Origin: Apostichopus californicus
Lineage: Eukaryota; Echinodermata; Holothuroidea; Aspidochirotida; Stichopodidae
Length of the DNA: 20,406 bases
NCBI GenBank assembly: GCA_020650975.1
Contig: JAIPMN010003592.1
Coordinates: forward strand, 1-20,406
Reading direction: 5' to 3'
Shown: positions 1-9,241 of the stretch, piece by piece
Layout: every line of letters begins with the position of its first letter
Numbering within the stretch: position 1 is the first letter of the stretch
Notes under the pieces: model-generated
The model's database searches: none
The model's input: only the letters and a program-made list of their open reading frames with translations
What the model was told of the DNA's origin: nothing
Made by a program: the position numbers and the translations under genes

Positions 1-62
1 ATATATACAGATATATATATTGCAAGACAGAAGACATTATACATGTGACTAGTCACATGTAT
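1..62. repeat. AT microsatellite and perfect 24-bp palindrome
   Basis: Positions 1-20 are an imperfect (AT)n run. Positions 39-62 are a perfect inverted repeat with no spacer: the central 20 bases at 41-60 read ACATGTGACTAGTCACATGT, identical to their reverse complement, and two more base pairs extend it on each side (T40/A61, A39/T62). Symmetry ends at 38/63. It contains two CATGTG/CACATG E-box-like halves around ACTAGT. It could form a cruciform or bind a dimeric factor. Its function is unknown. Confidence 0.85.
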
Positions 63-437
63 CCAGACTGTTTCTTAACACACGGATAGATATATTTAGC
101 GGTCGGCACTTAAAACAAACTTAACAACAACAACAAAAATGTTTCAGGTACACAATTACTGTTAGAAGACTTCAAACAGTGTAATAGGACTACCACTTGC
201 TATTAAACGAAAAAAAAATTAATAAATATTAAAACAGACCTTGAAAAGTCCACACCAGTGATTCCATCATTTCAAATTTCAAATTTTTAATTTTCTGTGA
301 CTGACATTCTGATCGGTCTGTCCCTTTGAACTAATCGTTCGAATAATCCAACATTTTGTGCTATTTAATCCTGGAGTAATATGCTTTCATTTGCATATAT
401 CAGTATGGGATGTACAAAATCAACAAAGTCCTATTTA
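63..437. other. AT-rich non-coding stretch, no gene seen
   Basis: No plausible exon or element was seen. The only small motif is an ATTTGCAT octamer (POU/Oct-type site) at 389-396, lying inside a short inverted repeat ATATGC (379-384) / GCATAT (393-398). Octamers of this sort occur by chance in AT-rich DNA. Confidence 0.6.
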
Positions 438-457
438 CTAATAATAATAATTCTAAT

Positions 458-616
458 CAGTTATTTTTAGGACGCTTAAGTGACCACAAATGGGGGAGAA
501 ACCCGCAAGGGCTTATGGATTACAACTTACACGTCGCAGTTATTTTTATGACGCTTAAGCTAGCACAAATGGGGGGAGAAACCAGCAAGGGCTTATGGAT
601 TACAACTTACACGTCG
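458..616. repeat. Two-copy tandem duplication (79 and 80 bp) in SINE 3' region
   Basis: Copy 1 is 458-536 and copy 2 is 537-616, directly abutting. Both start CAGTTATTTTTA and end TTACAACTTACACGTCG. They differ at a few positions, including an extra G in the G run and TGACC against TAGC after GCTTAAG. The duplication sits between the SINE body and its simple-repeat tail, so it is either a family feature or a private duplication in this copy. Confidence 0.9.
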
Positions 617-739
617 GGTGGCTTCCAATTCAACATTTTAACTCAAGTTTGGAATCTTTTCAATTTTAGAAAGTCATTTCAGATGGGAAAAGCATAGACT
701 GCCCTTGGATGAAAACCCACCTTACTACGACCCCTGCCG

Positions 740-750
740 GGTATCGAACC
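740..750 (-). promoter_or_regulatory. RNA polymerase III box B of the SINE
   Basis: The minus strand reads GGTTCGATACC, an excellent match to the box B consensus GGTTCGANNCC, embedded in GGGTTCGATACCC, which can form the T-arm stem. It lies 62 bp downstream of the start of box A, longer than in an ordinary class I tRNA but suitable for a class II tRNA or a SINE head. Confidence 0.85.
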
Positions 751-801
751 CAGAACCTCCGGATTTCTAAGCCTCATTGCTTCAAATGCCAGCGCCATTA
801 T

Positions 802-812
802 CCATACGGCCA
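802..812 (-). promoter_or_regulatory. RNA polymerase III box A of the SINE
   Basis: The minus strand reads TGGCCGTATGG, close to the box A consensus TRGYNNANNGG and to the D-arm of Ser/Leu tRNAs (GTGGCCGAGNGG). Together with box B this would form a type 2 internal pol III promoter. Whether it is still active is unknown. Confidence 0.75.
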
Positions 813-822
813 CAGCACCGGT

Positions 823-1930
823 ACTAGCTGCTAGCTTCACACTTTCAAAATGCGTGGTGACTGTATGGTATTATATCGCACACTGTACGTCTATCTTGTC
901 TGCACAAACCAATACTGTTTCGCTGATCACTGAGATCCGTATTACTGTAGTGCAAACGGTGGACGAACGAGACTAGCTGAGAGACGCCGAGGCATCGACT
1001 TTATAGTTTATTACTCTTTGAAAAGCAAACTACAGTGGCTTGATTCAAAGGTAAATAAAATCAAGAAGATATTTATATTTCTGTGGTGCCTGAATTCCAT
1101 CTCTGTCTCTTTCTACAGAAATCCATATACGGTTTGGCACTTTCGCTGACTGCATGAAACTTAAAAACTCTCTAACGACTATATAACAGCATTAATTCTG
1201 GGGGAAATGACACTTTGAAAAGTTAGAAAGTAACTACTGCAGTCACTGTGGTTTGAATCTTGTTTTCATCAAAACATTTCCTTTGCAAATTTCTTCCTTA
1301 GTTACCTCCCAGAAAGTTTTTCCATTGGTCATTTTTTAATTTAATGGTCTACCTAAAAGCTTTGTATCTATAATTTACAAGAATTGCTGTGATATGAAAA
1401 AAATTAAATTAATACAGTTGCTGTAACATGGAGCTGCCAAAATGGACTTTGTGAACTGCAGTAGCCCTTGAAACTTTAAAATATTTAAGGTTTCATATTT
1501 TCATAGTTTCCGGTTCTTTTCTGACATTATATCTCTGGAATTTCCAACGTTCACTAAGATCCTGTTCTTACATGCACTATATATTTATTTACATCACCTT
1601 GTGCCAAAAACAACAACAAAATATAATAAAAGAGGAATGGGAATTTATGAAATCATGGGAAAGAAGAACAAAAATCTCTAAATGATACCAACAACAATTT
1701 TTTTTTAGCATGAATCCTTTGATAATGTCATAGAAGAAATGTTGTCTTCAACTTCCTATCGGATTCCCCCCGCATTGTTTTAAGGATGTCATTGAGGTTT
1801 AATTAGGACGGGAATGGAAACCAACAGAAAGATAGGTCTCTCCGATATATAATGGATGTCATGACTAAATACATGCAGTTACAATATAGTAACTGATGCA
1901 CTGATTAAACTGTAAATATTTCTCACCCTT
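823..1930. other. No gene or element recognised
   Basis: Ordinary AT-rich sequence with short A and T runs. No open frame of note, no clear splice-site-bounded exon, no tandem repeat and no strong inverted repeat were seen. It could be intergenic or intronic. Confidence 0.6.
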
Positions 1931-2580
1931 CGGCCAGATTGCTCCGTTCCGTTTTTACACACGGCTCGTTCTTTTTTACGATGTACATTGCGATGCGAAT
2001 TATAAAGAACCGAACCGAGAGAGTTCGTACGTATATACCAACAAAAAAAAGCCGAAGCTGTAAACCAGCTAACATGCTAATAACCTTTGATTGTCGTGTT
2101 CACCAACTTTCCTTTGCTTGTTGTGAATTCTTAAGCAAATCTACTTATACGAGCATCGCCTGTGGGGGTTTGGGGACGATGGAGAATCCTTTATCACCCA
2201 TCGAGAGGTGTCGGTGATTAGCCCGCAAATGAGAAGGCAGCAGGCACCTGGCGACTAACGAATTTATCCCGTACGCCACTGTCAGAGACGCTCTTCAGAA
2301 TCTGTGACAGTACTTGCCGAGATTAGAGTCTCCAAGAATAACATTGGTGATTTAATAAGGGAATCTCTCTCCTTGGAGTATGCTTGGCAATTAGCGACAT
2401 CAATTCCTCCGCGTTATCATCGGCAAGTTGAATGACACCGAAAACTTGCCTCTCCAAAGCTGACAGCGAGTGACTTCCTTAATTCACGGTTTCGGTTAAA
2501 ATTAAAAAGGAATGAGTTTGTAAACAGCCAGACTCGATAAATCTACATAATCATTCCGGGCCGGGTGGTGTATAAACGAT
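1931..2580. other. Higher-complexity, CpG-bearing islet; possible regulatory DNA
   Basis: Compared with its flanks this stretch has more CpG, fewer homopolymers and more mixed composition. It contains several motifs of known developmental binding-site types: CTTTGAT-like TCF/Lef cores (near 2085), CACCTG E-box (near 2247), paired CTGTCA and TGACAG Meis-type cores in 2279-2310, and CAATTAG homeodomain cores (near 2389). No exon is convincing: the frame running through 1939-2217 has only a TTG start, and frames after 2217 are broken by stops. A conserved non-coding enhancer is a reasonable hypothesis, untestable without other genomes. Confidence 0.3.
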
Positions 2581-3959
2581 AAAATGTATACACGGTGATT
2601 TCTAAAAGAGCAACAAACAATAAGGATTTGTTGTAGCATGTACGTCTTAAGATTGGGTGATCAAACTAGAAACCATGCACAACTTGAAAGTTAAACAGAA
2701 TTCATCCATTTATGAAGTGTTGCTATATCCTTTAATTCCCACAAATCTAGTACTTAGCATTGACATTTTGTTTGATCTTAAACTCCTTTTACCTGAAGTC
2801 ACAAAAACAAAAACACAAATCTATGGGTTTCTAAAAATCTCAGAGAAACAAGCATCAATGAAAATGTACGGAAATGATTTCACACGTATGTCCATGATAG
2901 GAGTCACACTTCTGCATTATACTTTCTGCAAATATTATTTTGCAACTGCAGGGGTTGCATTGCAGTTCCTTCCAACATATATGTGTGGAAGGTCCGCATA
3001 CAATGTATATACGTGTACATGCAGCTAATAGCTATACAGTGCGTATTACATAATACCATGCAATCGCTTTGACAGATTGCATAGAGCTATTTTAACTAGA
3101 GTGTTACATATTCATAGAGTAGGTTCTATGAATATGCATGTACTACAGTATGGCTTCTACATGTACATAATTGATGTTGTATCCCTTTAATCATTAAACT
3201 GTAATATACTTTGGTAAATGTTATGGCACTCACTATATAACATGTCTATGAATAGTTGAATACAGTGTAATTGTAATACAACACACTATACAGTGATATG
3301 TAAAATTAGGACAGGAAATAGTAACAGAATATATCACGTTGGACAGTGTCCGTACAGTTTATTTACTATGGATGAGCTACACTGCACATATCATAACTAC
3401 TATGTTATACTGTAAGAATATAGATATACAAACTAGGGTTTCTTGTCCACACACTATGCAGGCATCCAGGGGTACAACAACATATCACAACAGTTTCATT
3501 AACCGGTAATACATGTGGTCACATATCCGCAGCAAAGATGGTAAGACTTTAACTGTTTAATACCTCATGTATGGGTTAAACTATGTGTATCACATTAAGT
3601 TAGAATAAGAGCAACAAAAACTATAGTTATAACACATGGTTGAACATCCACACATTACAAGTATGTGTATGAGATAACTTGTGTGTTTTGTGTCATTCAC
3701 AGAAAAAGATTTAACTTTGAGTGCACGGACATATATGCATATGCCATAACATTTACAACAGAAGTGAAAGTTTGATACTACTATGTAAAAACAATTAAAA
3801 AAGAATAAAACATAAAAAGCAAGAATAATAACGAAAAGTGATCGTTGAATATCGTATGTCCTCACGCTTACTAGTTTCGTTCTTAAAACAAGCATATTTA
3901 ATGGATAATATAAAGGTATCCTGAAAACATAGTATCAAGAACCAAAAACTGACTGAATC
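2581..3959. other. AT-rich non-coding stretch with many small palindromes
   Basis: No gene is recognised. A 123-codon frame at 2657-3028 begins with GTG, has no recognisable domain and sits in AT-rich sequence, so it is treated as chance. The 3000-3450 part is rich in short inverted repeats built from TATAG, CATGTA and TACAGT words; the clearest is the hairpin at 3107-3136. A mobile-element remnant is possible, but no terminal inverted repeat pair or target duplication was found. Confidence 0.5.
3107..3136. repeat. 12-bp perfect stem hairpin, 6-base loop
   Basis: The left arm CATATTCATAGA (3107-3118) is exactly complementary to the right arm TCTATGAATATG (3125-3136), with loop GTAGGT. A related word, TCTATGAATA, recurs at about 3245-3254. 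It does not match a known microRNA hairpin (stem too short). It may be a cruciform-forming site or a transposon relic. Confidence 0.8.
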
Positions 3960-4440
3960 ACACGTAACGAAGAAAGATTCTCTCTCTCTACGACCGAGCT
4001 CCGAGTTCGCTACAACACGACGTCGTCAAACCAGAAAATCGCTTCCCCGGTTTTAATACGCGTACGGCAGAAATAATATAACAATGTGCTCAAAAAACTG
4101 GAGTTTAACGAGAGGGATCGTAAATCAGGTTTCTCATCCAGCCAGCTCCCCTCCACATTTCTTCTTTTCAAATATAAACAGATCGAGCCAGACCCTAAAG
4201 GATTTCTATCCCGAGAATGAATCATATACAGTCAATCATTCCTGCCAACAGCTCTTGATTTTGATGACCAAGTTACTCATAGATTGAACGGAATAACATA
4301 CAATTTACCGATGTACCTCGTGTTCACACGGTTAGCCGGACGAGAAAGGGATTTAAGAAATTAACGGCTTTTAACAGCTATCTAGTACGGAGCCGTTGTC
4401 GATCTTGAAAGCATGTACTGAATGTTGTGCTACAAATCTC
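3960..4440. other. CpG-bearing islet with CT tract; no gene proven
   Basis: A run of CTCTCTCTCT (about 3979-3989) is followed by CpG-rich sequence (ACGACCGAGCTCCGAGTTCG, then ACGACGTCGTC and ACGCGTACGG to about 4066). This resembles the GAGA/CT plus CpG composition of the other islets in the window (10.8-11.0 kb and 16.1-16.6 kb). Short overlapping frames on both strands (4084-4287 plus, 4010-4225 minus) have no recognisable product. It could be a promoter or 5' UTR, orientation undetermined. Confidence 0.25.
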
Positions 4441-5379
4441 CAAATGCCGGTTTTTAAGCATATTTCACAAAACAAGAATTGGATATAGAATCGTTACCAA
4501 AACCAGACTCAATTCCACAAAGGTGTATGATATTTATTTGGGGGGGGGGGAAGGTGAGAGAGGGGAGGGGATAAATTTCCTGCACTAATAGTTTAAGTGT
4601 ATCTCCCTCTCAGAAGTTAATTGGTGCTCGATGGTTTCCTATTGTTCTATTAATTATTCTTCTTTTTTCATTTTTCTTATTCTTTTTCACTTTTCTTTTT
4701 CTTTGACAGCAACAATCTTGCCTTCTCCGCTCTTTTGGCTCTATTTTGCAATAGGTCATTTTTGCTTATATTCGGAAGATAAGACCATAGACAGTCAACG
4801 ATTAGGACGCCAAAGTCTCCAATAAGTCATTATAGGCTATTACTGCATGCACACAATTAAATAACAATTCGTTTCGCACTTTTTTTGCAATTTTTACAAT
4901 TTACATTGCGCATTTTAATTTTTACATGCACATCTCGGGCAAAGATTGAACTAACTACTCTTTCCAAGGATAACTTCATATATTGTTTGCTCCTGTTCTT
5001 AACAATCTTAGAAATCAGAATTTTTTTGAGTGTTTACATCAAAATCCAAACTCTTTACTACTACCCACACGTCTACCCGTCAAATGTTTCGTAAATCTAC
5101 AGTTTTGTCTACTGAACAGACACCCGAGCCAACCTTAAGATATATATCTCAAACTAAGTTCTATAGTCTGTGTTTCTTCGCTTTGTCTCAAAGAATTCTT
5201 CACTGCACGATTTCTTTCTCTGTTTTCATTGTTGATCGAGGGGGGTAACCATTTTTCCCCGGTAATAATGTCATCCACAATGTAAATGTGTTGACGTGAT
5301 TTATCCCTCAAAAGTCTTCTTCTTATTCTTTCTTTCATTTTTAACCGGTTGGCATAAACTGCTGAGTCATGTTTGGTTA
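4441..5379. other. AT-rich stretch with G run; no gene recognised
   Basis: The stretch contains an 11-base G run at 4540-4550 followed by a purine tract to 4570, a T-rich segment (4650-4710), and otherwise unremarkable AT-rich sequence. The minus-strand frame at 5135-5416 is 93 codons but starts at GTG and has no domain I recognise. Confidence 0.5.
4540..4570 (+). repeat. G-rich tract with G11 run
   Basis: Eleven consecutive G at 4540-4550 are followed by AAGGTGAGAGAGGGGAGGGG. There are at least four G-runs of three or more if the long run is split, so G-quadruplex formation is possible on the plus strand. The run length may be unreliable in assembly. Confidence 0.7.
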
Positions 5380-5870
5380 TTGACCCCCCCTCAATGCTGC
5401 GAGTGAGCAGCCACACAGTTATCGGTGCGGCGTAGAGATCCCAGGCGATATTAACGCAATGCCTGATGGGATACGTCTAACCGTATATGCGAGTACGCTT
5501 CTTCATCAACACCCTCAGGACGTGCCGCAAAAAACAAATTTGCTGCTGTATATATGGCGTACTGGGGGGAATAGGGCACAGTGATAATTGCTAGGCTAAT
5601 GTACGACGGTTCACATCAAACTTTAAAGCTATAGACAGATAAGTCATTGGGAAGACGAAAACCTGTCTGAATCACTTAGGCTTGACGAATGGCTTCCCAA
5701 GTCACAATAGGGCAAAGAGTCATCATTTCGGTTCGCCTTAAAAATTCTCTCCGAGTGGTTTCGCCCGTCGCAAAAAAGACACTGTAATATTCGGTATAGG
5801 AATCGAGAGAGCCGGGTGCCATTTAGCGACGTATTAACTTGACAACTCGGAAAAGCAATTTCAGACAGAT
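5380..5870. other. CpG-rich islet, candidate promoter or exon
   Basis: Eleven CpG dinucleotides fall within 5423-5527, a very high density for this window. CpG stays frequent near 5700-5840. Homopolymers are rare compared with the flanks, apart from C and A runs. The sequence may be an unmethylated regulatory element, promoter or exon. A short minus-strand ATG frame (5676-5822, listed separately) lies inside. No splice sites could be assigned with confidence. Confidence 0.3.
5676..5822 (-). CDS. Possible 48-residue small ORF, unrecognised
   Basis: An ATG at 5822 (minus strand) opens a 48-codon frame ending in TAA at 5678-5676. An in-frame TAA directly precedes the ATG, so this cannot be the continuation of an upstream exon in frame. 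The peptide begins MAPGSLDSYTEYYSVFFATG and ends WEAIRQA. It has a protein-like, non-repetitive composition (Tyr, Glu, Arg, Thr; few low-complexity residues) and no signal peptide or membrane segment. It is in a CpG-rich islet. The start context is only moderate (T at -3, G at +4). I do not recognise it. It may be a chance frame, an upstream ORF or a small protein gene. Confidence 0.12.
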   Translation of the reverse strand: MAPGSLDSYTEYYSVFFATGETTRREFLRRTEMMTLCPIVTWEAIRQA

Positions 5871-7684
5871 TTCTTTCTTGATCTTTTTCCCTCCCATCAA
5901 TGTCTTTGCTACAGGTGTCAGATTGGCATAGTGAATATTGTAGAACATCTTAACACACACCATTATGCTACCTTAATACTCATAAGATTTGTGTTTGTGT
6001 CTTCCAATGTACAAAAATGTCCTAAACAATACCAAAGTCATAAAACCAAGCAAGAACTGTATATACAGTAGATACCACAAAGACTCTTTCAAACCAACTC
6101 AAATTGAAGACATTTGAAAATCGGTGCGGAACAACATCCCTCTGTATGTAGTGGAATTTGGATAGGAACATATTTAAAACCAGAACAGCTGTGCACTACG
6201 GGTATATCGTGGTTGTGAGTTGTGAATGACGTAGCGACATTAAATTCCACATGTAGGCAACAAGTGTATGATAGATACTAACATGGCCAAGCCAGGCTTT
6301 AATACATGTTGCTATTATACATGCATGCCCAACCCATTACTGTCTAAAACCGTTTGAACTGTTGGAACGTTACGATTAAATGATTTTACGAGCAAGTTCA
6401 CAGTAAATATTTGAATGCAAAGAAGAAATGTCTCTCATGTATACATCAACAGAAATTTTCTCTATTTCCTTTTGTCCAAAACTTATTCACCTCTGAATAA
6501 ATGCAGTAACATTTTGATGAAATTTTTCATGTGTGCAAGACAAATAGTTTTTCCATCAAATAGTATCCATTGTATATACAGTATATAATATCCTAACCCC
6601 ATCTCCCATCTCAAAGAAACTTCTCTTTCTCCCATTTTTCAAAAGAAGAAGACAGAGAGAAGTAAGAATCCTCTCAAACTTTCAAATTCAGTTTACTTTT
6701 CCCGATACAATTATGAAAACATTTCAAAGCTAAGTATCCTTGACAACCCAAGGGCATATACGTGACCGTAACCCATCAGCTCTCATTAGCTCACCATTAC
6801 ACACCCTCTATTAGTTAAGAAGAAGAACTTCTTCTTCCCTACATCGCAGACCTTACGCATCAAGAAAGAGAAACGAAGAACAAGAAAGGCTGAACCATGA
6901 TTTTTAGAAAAATCATTCTGGACAAAAATTCTTCAAGTTCATCAGGCTTTGAGATGGATGAACGCACCGGTAAACGCAAACTTACACACATGAGTGAAAA
7001 AGTGGTTTTCCCAAATATGCTACGACTACGACCCAAAAATAGAGAGTAGCTCATTTTTGCCATTGTCTTACTTTCTCAAGAACAGGAAGCTGAAATTCCC
7101 TAAGCCCAAAAGATCTTTTTCTAGCATTTTTTTAATAATGAGAAAACTTATTATATAACATGTATTGACATGTCCTGCTTTCATTACCTTGTTTTTTGGG
7201 GGGAAAACGTTCGCCGTCCCCATTTTTCGCAAACGACGTTTTACGGCACGCTACGTTGGTCTTTTATTTACAATATTATGATATTTTTCCTTCTTGCTTT
7301 CTTTTATCCCATCGAACAGAGTGGGGCATTTTTATGTTTTTTTTTGCATGTTTTATCAAATGAAATTTACATACTTATATAACGTAAAATAAGGGATGGA
7401 TTTTCACGATCTAACTTGGGGGGTAATCATTATGGAGGCAGTTTCATCTTGCAAGGTTTGGAAACCATGGCAGTTTGATCATTAGTGTCCCTATTAAAAA
7501 ATATGCAGCCTTTAGCCAGACTTTTACAAATTCTGTTTTGGTAACTATTTGTGCTTATTCCCTGAAGCTGGACACTGCTCTATGTCAGGGGTGTATTGAT
7601 ACCCTGCACTCAGTCCAATAGTCACCTCTGGGTGTCCTGAGCTGATCCTCTCCTCTGCACGGTTTTAATGATCCTTGCCCCCTA
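5871..7684. other. No gene or element recognised
   Basis: AT-rich non-coding sequence. Small features: at 6818-6836 two 9-base arms, AAGAAGAAG and CTTCTTCTT, separated by AA; a CpG cluster at 7209-7250 inside otherwise CpG-poor DNA; G/T homopolymers near 7195-7203 and 7338-7347. No exon, tRNA or transposon coding sequence was seen. Confidence 0.55.
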
Positions 7685-7695
7685 CCCCCCCCCCC
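7685..7695 (+). repeat. C11 homopolymer
   Basis: Eleven consecutive C, within the pyrimidine-rich segment 7676-7700. On the minus strand this is a G run, one of several in the window and a likely site of length polymorphism or sequencing error. Confidence 0.8.
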
Positions 7696-8204
7696 ACCCA
7701 ACGCAGAAAAGAAGATGCTAATGTTTCCTTAGTGGGAATTTAAATTCTTACCAAGAGGTCTTATTTAACAACATTTCGTCTTCTTCCCAACTTGTGCGGT
7801 ATTATTCGTAATGAGTGAATTTCCTTGGACAAACACGTAGAGGTTATTTACAGTAAGGTTTCTTTCTGCAGTTAACTTTGACATGCATGCAAATTTGGGG
7901 GAGAGTTAGTGAGTGGGTTGCTGTACAGCTTAGATAGTGGAATAGAAGGCCAATACTAATATATAAGTACCTGTTTTAGACACCAAACTGGTGCTATATA
8001 CCATATCGTTCATTATATACATGGTAAAAACAACACAAAAATTTCTTTGTGCAAAAGCACAAAACCAAAGACAGCACAAACAAAAAATTATCGTAACACT
8101 GATCAATCCTTTTGCAGAATTCTGAGCGAAGAGCATGTCAGAAATTGAACAAATGCAAATGCAAATGTCTGAAAGAAGGAAAGAAACATTTGCAAGGGGA
8201 TAAG
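7696..8204. other. No gene recognised; overlapping POU octamers near the end
   Basis: AT-rich sequence without a credible exon. At 8153-8166 two ATGCAAAT octamers overlap by two bases (8153-8160 and 8159-8166), giving a tandem GCAAAT word. POU-domain factors bind single octamers; the doubling may be simple-repeat slippage. Confidence 0.5.
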
Positions 8205-8275
8205 ATATTTGTAGCTCAGCTGGTACAGAGGACAGGATTTTGTAATGCTCAGCATTTGAATCATATTTTAGCCCA
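8205..8275 (+). pseudogene. Degenerate tRNA-like sequence or SINE head relic
   Basis: TAGCTCAGCTGG at 8212-8223 is a perfect match to the tRNA D-arm and box A. After 41 bp, the spacing of a class I tRNA, comes CATTTGAATCA at 8253-8263, a 7-of-11 match to box B GGTTCGAATCC. The sequence between (GGATTTTGTAATG) resembles an anticodon loop with TGT at the anticodon position. However, the stems do not pair well: the T-arm lacks its GG/CC clamp and no acceptor stem is evident. This therefore looks like a decayed tRNA pseudogene or the head of an old tRNA-derived SINE rather than a functional tRNA. Its orientation is opposite to the SINE at 438-822 and its head type differs. Confidence 0.45.
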
Positions 8276-8861
8276 AAAAATTCTTTGCTTTTTTAAGTTT
8301 TTTTCCCTTCAATTTAAATCAATTAAGTTAAGCTTGTCTTCTTAAAATCTTGAAAAAGGTTGTCTCTTATTCTGAACATGGAATTACATGGGTTACATCA
8401 ATTGCTGTATTCTCTACCTGAATAATACCAAAATTTGAGTTTAGTATTACATGGGGAACAAAGAAAAGTTGGCTAAATTAAGAATGATCGACATGGTTGA
8501 TCATGGACATACCATACATATATATATATTGCATACATACATATATAGCACATGGACATTATGGAACATGGGCATATATCTCAGAATATCATCACAATGT
8601 GAGCCTTATGTACATAATCCATACACTTTGGGAGCAGCTGCAATCAGCATAAATATTTATGAAACTGATTCATAATGTCCTTGGTATTAAACACAGGAAT
8701 GATTCCACATTTCTTGAAAGAATTAAAATGCCATGCCTTCTTTTTCCATTACAAAATTGTAATAGTACTTGGGCTGCAGCCGGTGGCGGGCAATTTGGTT
8801 TTAGATTCTACCCAAAAGTCTTAAGCAGGTAGAAACAATTTAAGAGTATCAGTTTTATTTT
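8276..8861. other. AT-rich stretch with TA microsatellite and a palindrome
   Basis: No gene was seen. An imperfect (TA)/(CATA) microsatellite lies at about 8511-8549. A 14-bp perfect palindrome CATAAATATTTATG is at 8648-8661. A short GC-rich segment at 8771-8790 (CTGCAGCCGGTGGCGGGC) stands out against AT-rich flanks. Confidence 0.5.
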
Positions 8862-8940
8862 TCCTTGATTTTTTCCATGACTTTTTATGAACATTCTTCC
8901 ATTTCATTCCATGACATTTCCAGGTCCAGAAATTGATTTG
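8862..8940 (+). repeat. CCATGAC-word repeat fragment, possible transposon relic
   Basis: CCATGAC occurs at 8875-8881 and 8909-8915 in a T-rich context, the second followed by ATTTCCAGG. Tandem variants of 'CCATGACTTTTCCAGG' are familiar from dispersed non-autonomous DNA transposon families in aquatic animals, so this may be a decayed copy. No terminal inverted repeats or 8-bp target duplication could be assigned, and the family link is from general recollection only. Confidence 0.25.
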
Positions 8941-9241
8941 AATAATATTTTGCATGAGTTTTCTATGACAATTGGCAACCATTCAATAGTAGCCTCACAG
9001 ATATGTAAATCCTACTGTACATTTTGACTATATATAGTAGAAAGGATGAAGTAGATGGTAAAATGTACCACAATTTTACATGACATCAGAAATTACCTGT
9101 TATTGATAGACTTTATGAGTACATCCTGTCAAGAAATCCATATTTCTCTCAACAAGAGTCGAAGAAGGTCAAAGTTATTCATCTAAAGAATGTGTAATAC
9201 TTTGAATGGATGGCTTGATGATAGATGAAACCTATCATGGA
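8941..9241. other. No gene recognised
   Basis: AT-rich sequence. A 7-bp stem hairpin, ATGATAG (9218-9224) and CTATCAT (9232-9238) with a 7-base loop, lies just before the minisatellite begins. Confidence 0.5.

Larger units (their letters stand above)
438..822 (-). mobile_element. tRNA-derived SINE with duplicated 3' segment
   Basis: Read on the minus strand this has the order expected of a SINE. The tRNA-related head is at about 822-728. A non-tRNA body follows at about 727-617. Then come two tandem copies of an ~80-bp segment (616-537 and 536-458) and an (ATT)n-like tail at about 457-438. The head carries box A TGGCCGTATGG (812-802) and box B GGTTCGATACC (750-740). Head sequence around box A, such as GTGGCCGTATGG followed by GGCGCTGG, resembles class II tRNAs (Ser/Leu), whose long variable arm explains the ~62-bp A-to-B spacing. 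SINEs are non-autonomous retroposons transcribed by RNA polymerase III and mobilised by LINE machinery. I found no clear target-site duplication, so the outer limits are approximate. The family is not recognised. Confidence 0.8.

Noticed and set aside
1939..2217. 92-codon plus-strand frame
   Set aside because: TTG start, no domain, and overlap with a segment that looks regulatory.
2657..3028. 123-codon plus-strand frame
   Set aside because: It begins with GTG, the first ATG is internal, it is AT-rich, and no domain is recognisable; such a frame is expected by chance in a window of this size.
3107..3136. microRNA precursor
   Set aside because: The 12-bp stem is too short and no known mature microRNA sequence was recognised.
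5135..5416. 93-codon minus-strand frame rich in Arg/Lys
   Set aside because: The start is GTG, the first ATG is about 26 residues in, and there is no recognised domain. It is kept only as part of the CpG-rich islet to be tested.
6818..6836. GAA/TTC inverted repeat as a transposon end
   Set aside because: It is built of trinucleotide repeats and has no partner copy nearby.
8205..8275. Functional tRNA gene
   Set aside because: Box B is decayed and no acceptor or T-arm stem forms, so it was called a pseudogene or SINE relic.
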